Source: Seiridium cupressi
Lineage: Eukaryota; Ascomycota; Sordariomycetes; Amphisphaeriales; Sporocadaceae
Direction of reading: 5' to 3'
Assembly: GCA_036674765.1 (NCBI GenBank)
Contig: JARVKI010000199.1
Span: forward strand, 1 to 23,884
Length of the DNA: 23,884 bases
The translations under genes were made by a program, and so were the position numbers. This document shows, piece after piece, positions 19,315 through 23,884 of the stretch; position 1 is the first letter of the stretch; every line of letters starts with the position of its first letter. The notes below the pieces were generated by a model. That model was not told the origin of the DNA. It made no database searches and saw only the letters and a program-made list of their open reading frames with translations.

Positions 19315-20244
19315 ATGATGAAGTCCTTCGTCGCGTCTGCAGCTCTCGTAGCTGTTGCATCTGCCACGACTGGCATCATGCTGCCACTTTACGAGTATCC
19401 GTTTGGCGACGCCGCCACGGCCGACTGGGACGCAGTAGTGGCAGCCGTGGCAGCGTATCCTCAGCTTCCCTTTTACGTGATCATGAACGACAATTCGGGA
19501 CCGCCGTACAGCCCCAACCCCCCTGACGCGATCAAGGACTACGCGCCGTATCTAGGCTCCCTGAATTCATACTCCAACGTCAAGCTCGTCGGTTACATTG
19601 CCACCTCATACGGTGCCAAGAGCGTCGGCGACGTGGAAGCTGCGGTTGACCAGTATGCAGCATGGACGACGGCCGAAGGCTGGACCGCGGGGGTTTCATA
19701 TGACATCCACATTGACGGCATCTTCTTCGACGAGATCGACACTGCTCCAAGCCAGCTCGCCCACAATACAGAAATCAGTCAATATGCCAAAACAAAATTC
19801 GCGACCGAGGGAGGGCCTATCGTACTCAACCCGGGCACCGTCGTCCAGGATGGCAGCGAATCGCTCTTTGACGTGGCCGATGTCATCCTCGACATCGAGG
19901 CCTGTTACACGCACGCTGCGGGCCGAGTGGATTTCAACGGGTATGCCTGTGATCCATCGGCAGAGGGCTACACGGCGTTCACACCCGCGTCGTTGGACCA
20001 GCTGGGCACAAATGTAACACAGCTGGCCAAGTCCTCTGTCGTGATTCACGACTTCTATGACAGTTGGAGCCCATATGAGCCAGCGTCCGAGGAGACCCTC
20101 CAGGCGGATGTGGACGCCATAATAGGGAAGGGAGTGCATAGTTTCTATATCGCCCAGCTGGGCTACCTCGGGAATTTTACTGCGGCGCCTGCTAGTATCA
20201 CGAATGTTGCGAGTCTGGCAGCCGCGGCGCAGGGTTTCGCCTAA
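19315..20244 (+). CDS. Secreted spherulin-4 family protein (GH135-like)
   Basis: A 309-aa single-exon protein with a signal peptide (MMKSFVASAALVAVASA, cleavage near residue 17). It is followed by a spherulin-4 TIM-barrel domain from GIMLPLYEYPF to the C-terminus. The family includes Sph3 of Aspergillus fumigatus, founding GH135 member, which cleaves the cell-wall exopolysaccharide galactosaminogalactan; the name comes from a Physarum spherulation protein. The catalytic-cleft pair is visible as Asp139-Glu140 in IDGIFFDEID, and Glu195 in DIEACY sits 55 residues later, the same spacing as the Sph3 residues Asp166, Glu167 and Glu222 as I recall them. No other galactosaminogalactan-cluster gene is in this window, so a role in that pathway is inference. 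The ATG pair at 19315/19318 leaves the exact start uncertain by one codon. The stop lies only about 110 bp from the AT-rich tract border. Confidence 0.88.
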   Translation: MMKSFVASAALVAVASATTGIMLPLYEYPFGDAATADWDAVVAAVAAYPQLPFYVIMNDNSGPPYSPNPPDAIKDYAPYLGSLNSYSNVKLVGYIATSYGAKSVGDVEAAVDQYAAWTTAEGWTAGVSYDIHIDGIFFDEIDTAPSQLAHNTEISQYAKTKFATEGGPIVLNPGTVVQDGSESLFDVADVILDIEACYTHAAGRVDFNGYACDPSAEGYTAFTPASLDQLGTNVTQLAKSSVVIHDFYDSWSPYEPASEETLQADVDAIIGKGVHSFYIAQLGYLGNFTAAPASITNVASLAAAAQGFA

Positions 20245-20351
20245 GAGAGATATCTATAAGAGGATGCAGGGACGGTATACGGCCGTAATAGTTATGGTAA
20301 TAATCAGGGTCAGTTACTATATTGGGCTCCTACTATAGTATATTATAGTGG
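20245..20351. other. Short spacer between spherulin-4 gene and AT-rich tract
   Basis: 3' flank of the gene. It is increasingly TA-rich (CTATAGTATATTATAG) but still contains CpA and TpG, so it is not strongly RIP-mutated. Confidence 0.5.
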
Positions 20352-20387
20352 CCCGATGGCTCCGCCATCGGGAGCTCGTCGGGCGAC
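20352..20387. repeat. GC-rich double hairpin at the border of the AT tract
   Basis: CCCGATGGC (20352-20360), loop TCC, GCCATCGGG (20364-20372) form a perfect 9-bp stem. After AGCTC a second small stem GTCG-GG-CGAC follows (20378-20387). This GC-rich island stands directly against the AT-rich tract and may be an end structure of the element there. The far end is outside the window. Confidence 0.75.
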
Positions 20388-23300
20388 CTTAAAACTTATT
20401 ATTTTATTTTTTATATTTACTTTTAAATTATATTACATAATAAATAAATTTAATTTAAATTAATAATAAAAATATTAAAAGTTTTTCCTTTATAATAATT
20501 AAAATTAAAATAAAACTTATTTTAATACGTTAAAATAAACGAATATAATATATATTATATTAAATAATAGAAATTAAAATATTTATCGATTTAATTATAA
20601 TAACCGGTATTTTATAATAAGAAAATCTTTAAAATAAATTTTTATATATAATATAAAGCGTTAATTTATTATTTATTTATAATTTTTAAAAGTTCGTTAT
20701 AAACTTTTTTTTAATAAATAAAAGCTTTTTAATTAATATTAATTTTAATAATAATTATTACGGTATTAAAACGTTATTAAAGCGTTAACGGTACGGCGTT
20801 TATAAAAGGCCGTTATATTAATTTAAAATTTAATTTCCTCTTTTTTTTTCGTATAATAATAATATATTAAATTATTAATATATAAAACTATAATAATTTA
20901 TTATATTTTAAAAAAATATTTTAAAAGATATTAAACTTATACGTTTATTTTAATCTTTACCCGGTTTTAAAATGGTTTTATATCGTTACCGAGACTTTTT
21001 AAATTTAGTCTTATAAAACTTTAAAGAAAATTTTATAATTAAAATACTAATTACGGTTATATTTTCCTAAAACATTTAAAACCCGGAAAGTTATAATTAT
21101 TTTCCCGTTTTTAATATATCGTATAACCTAAGCGTTGTTAACGTTATTATTTTTATTAACTTAAATAGCGAGTTTATTTCGGTATTTTTACGTTAAAATA
21201 CTACGGTTAATTTCGTTACCGCGTTTATTTTAGCTTTTATTATATTAATAAAAAACGTATAAAAAACTTCGCTTTTTTATTTTAACTTTTCGAAAAATCG
21301 GCCGATAAAACTATTACGTTAATATTTTAAATCCTTTAAATAATCGTAAACCGTTATAATAATATAATTATTTAACTTTTAAAAAGGCGAAAATTAGCTA
21401 ACGTATAATAATAAATAAACCGTTTTTTAAAATAAGAAATTTAATAATTCCGCGCCGGTATTTTAACCCCGATTATTTAATTTTTAACTTTATAAATATA
21501 ACCGATATAAACGGCGAACTTTTATAATATTTTTTACGGTAAATATAATATATTAAAATTATTTTATATACGTATTAAAATTTAAAAAAATTAAACTGTT
21601 AATATTTTAAAAAGAAGCCGTATTATTATAAATATATTAATAAAATTATATTAATTAATAATTTTTATACGGGTTAAATTAACCGTTAATTAATATGTTT
21701 TTAATATATTAATATTATAGTTATTTTACGCGGTATAATTTTTTATAAAAGATATTTATTTTTAAATTAAAATATTAATCGACGATATTACCGCGAATAT
21801 TAATAACTTTAAATAATAAACGTATAAATAACGTAGCGTTAATAATTTATTTTTATATTTAAATTTTATTTATATAATCGTTAACGTTTCCGCTTAAATA
21901 TATTGTAAATTCGAAATTTTATAATAACGTAATAATAATTTCGCCGATTTTATAATTAATTTTTAACGGTTAATTAATAAATTATAATAAATTAATTATA
22001 TTTAAATAAAGAATTTTTTAAAAAAGGTTAATTAAAATTTTTAAAACGCTTTTATATTAATAATAAAACTATTTAAAATAAATAATATTATAAATTAAAT
22101 TTACTTTTTTCGTACGCCTTTTAATAATATTACCGATAATAATTTTCGTAAAGCGTAAAATAATATTACGCCTTTAAAATATTTATTATAAAATAATACG
22201 CTTAATTTTACCTAATTAAATAATATTTAAAAATTATCGTTTAAAATAAACTTTATATAATTTAACGCGGTTATAACGTAATTTAAAAAAAATATAATAA
22301 ATAAAGAAAAAAAAACACCGTTAAAACGGTAATTTATATTTATATTATAAAAACCTAAAATATTAAATTATATTTTATTTTAAAATAAGAAAAAGATTTA
22401 AAACGGAAAACGTTTAATTTTCGCTTAAAATTAAAAACGGAAAAAACGTTATATTTTTTTAATAAAACTTTAAAAATTTATATATATATTTAATAAGCTT
22501 AAATATTAATTTTTTTTAATTATAAAATATCGATATTTATTTTTGAATTTTATTAATAATATATTTATACGTTTATATAATTTATTTTTACGGATATTAT
22601 TAATATTATAAAGTTTTAAACTAATTAATATAATAATTAACTTTTTTATTTAATTAATAATAATACGTTACCGTTTAAAATCGTTAATATGAATATTAAA
22701 TTATTAATATAATTGTTAAATAATTTAAATGTTATTTTAAGTTTTTTATAATTTTAATAAAATAATTTTTATATTAATTAAAAAAATTTATACGTATTAA
22801 AAGCATTTTAATAATAAAAGCCTTTTAAATAAAAGGATTATTAAATTAATAAAATATAATTAAAGATAAAAACGTTATTAATATACGATTTTAACCGCGT
22901 TGAATTTTTTATTAATAATAAAATAAAAAGGCGTAATTATAAATTTAATATTAATAATTAAACTTTTTATTTTAATAAATATATTAAAAGCTTATTTAAA
23001 ATTTTAAATTTATAAAATATTTAATAAAATCGTTATTTAAACGTTATCGTTAATATTCTGGAAAATCTTTATTAAAAACGTTTAAAAAATACAAGCGAAA
23101 TATTTATACGTTTTTAAGTTTTTAAAAATTAAATAAAAAAAACTTTATAATTATAACGGGTTTTAAAAAAACATTATTAAATATTTAAACGGAAAATTAT
23201 AATTTACGTTATAAAAAAATATAAATTGGTTTTTTTTAATTAATTATATTATATATAAAAAGTTTAAAACCCGAAAAAAGCTAAATAATTATTTCTATAC

Positions 23301-23884
23301 CGTTTTTAAAATTATAAAATCGAATTACGTTTAAATAAAACGCTATTATATTACCGTTTAAAATTAATATCGCTAAAAAAGCTTTTTATTATCCGGAAGT
23401 ATTTTAACGAATATTTAGTTAAAAGGTTTATTAAAACGAATATATTATAAATAACGTTTTTATATATTAAATAAGTTATAATATTAAAAGGGTTACTTTT
23501 TACGCTAATTAATATAAAACGATTAAATTCTTTAATTATAACGTAATTAATTAATTAAAATTAATTAAATTTTTCTCTTTTTAAAAAAATAATTTAATTA
23601 TATAAATTCGCGTATTATATCCGGTATTATAAAAAACGTTATAATATTTAACGCGCCTTTTAATACGTTTTATACGATTATTATTTATATAATTTTTTTT
23701 ATATCTACGTTAATATTTCTTTTTATTTATTTAAAATTTTTATATTTTCAAAATTAAGTTTTTAACCTTTTAATAATTTAGTTTTTTTTAACCTTTTACT
23801 TTTTTACTTAATATTTAATTTACCTTTTAAAACTTTTTATTTTCGGTTTATATTAAATTAAACCGATATATTATTAATTTTATC
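20388..23884. repeat. RIP-mutated AT-rich tract, probably an inactivated transposable element
   Basis: About 3.5 kb, continuing past the window end, made almost wholly of A and T (only two G/C in the 60 bases from 20401). In 20401-21000 I count one CpA and one TpG, while CpG, CpC and CpT remain. This is the pattern of repeat-induced point mutation, which converts CpA to TpA on both strands of duplicated DNA. No frame of 60 codons survives on either strand. The original element type (LTR, LINE or DNA transposon) cannot be told by eye. Confidence 0.88.

Noticed and set aside
20388..23884. AT-rich tract as mitochondrial DNA insertion or centromeric DNA
   Set aside because: There are no tRNA, rRNA or long frames of mitochondrial type, and selective loss of CpA/TpG with CpG retained fits RIP better. 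A RIP-mutated centromere repeat cannot be fully excluded.
9638..23884. CRISPR array or bacterial-type operon
   Set aside because: There are no regularly spaced identical repeats, and gene structure is eukaryotic with introns.

Overview
The window looks like nuclear DNA of a filamentous ascomycete (Pezizomycotina, probably a Sordariomycete). The genes are single or few-exon, with short introns (52-67 bp) that carry GT...AG ends and CTAAC/CTGAC-like branch sites. Two are core microtubule proteins of the hyphal type (LIS1/NudF and Stu2/AlpA). Two are typical secreted fungal proteins (a heme-thiolate peroxygenase and a spherulin-4 protein). The right end is a long AT-rich tract with the dinucleotide signature of repeat-induced point mutation (RIP). 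I cannot name the genus.

Layout. 1-118 is almost pure C and may be a contig-end artefact. 761-2287 (minus) is nudF/PAC1/LIS1 in three exons. A 2.5 kb divergent spacer separates it from the stu2/alpA gene (plus, 4808-7559), a TOG-domain microtubule polymerase whose last eight residues lie on a micro-exon. 8213-9637 (plus) is an intron-less amidohydrolase; its six expected metal ligands are all present and spaced as in ochratoxinase. 9638-16298 is 6.7 kb with no recognisable gene, a cluster of inverted repeats (15.1-15.8 kb) and a tRNA-like fragment. 16299-17772 (plus) is a secreted heme-thiolate peroxygenase with one intron. 17773-19314 is mostly empty. 19315-20244 (plus) is a secreted spherulin-4 (GH135-like) protein. 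From about 20388 to the window end is the RIP-mutated tract, preceded by a GC-rich double hairpin.

How the parts relate. The left third is a conserved housekeeping block: LIS1 works with dynein at microtubule plus ends, and Stu2/AlpA polymerises the same ends, and the two genes are transcribed divergently. The right half looks like an accessory compartment: gene-poor, with secreted enzymes next to an inactivated repeat. I found no clearly new multi-gene system. The most unusual items are the extreme CpA/TpG loss of the AT tract with its hairpin border, a 23-bp near-identical repeat shared by the amidohydrolase leader and its own coding region, interleaved inverted repeats upstream of that gene, a 26-bp perfect palindrome, and a peroxygenase with E-S-D where the family normally has E-G-D or E-H-D.
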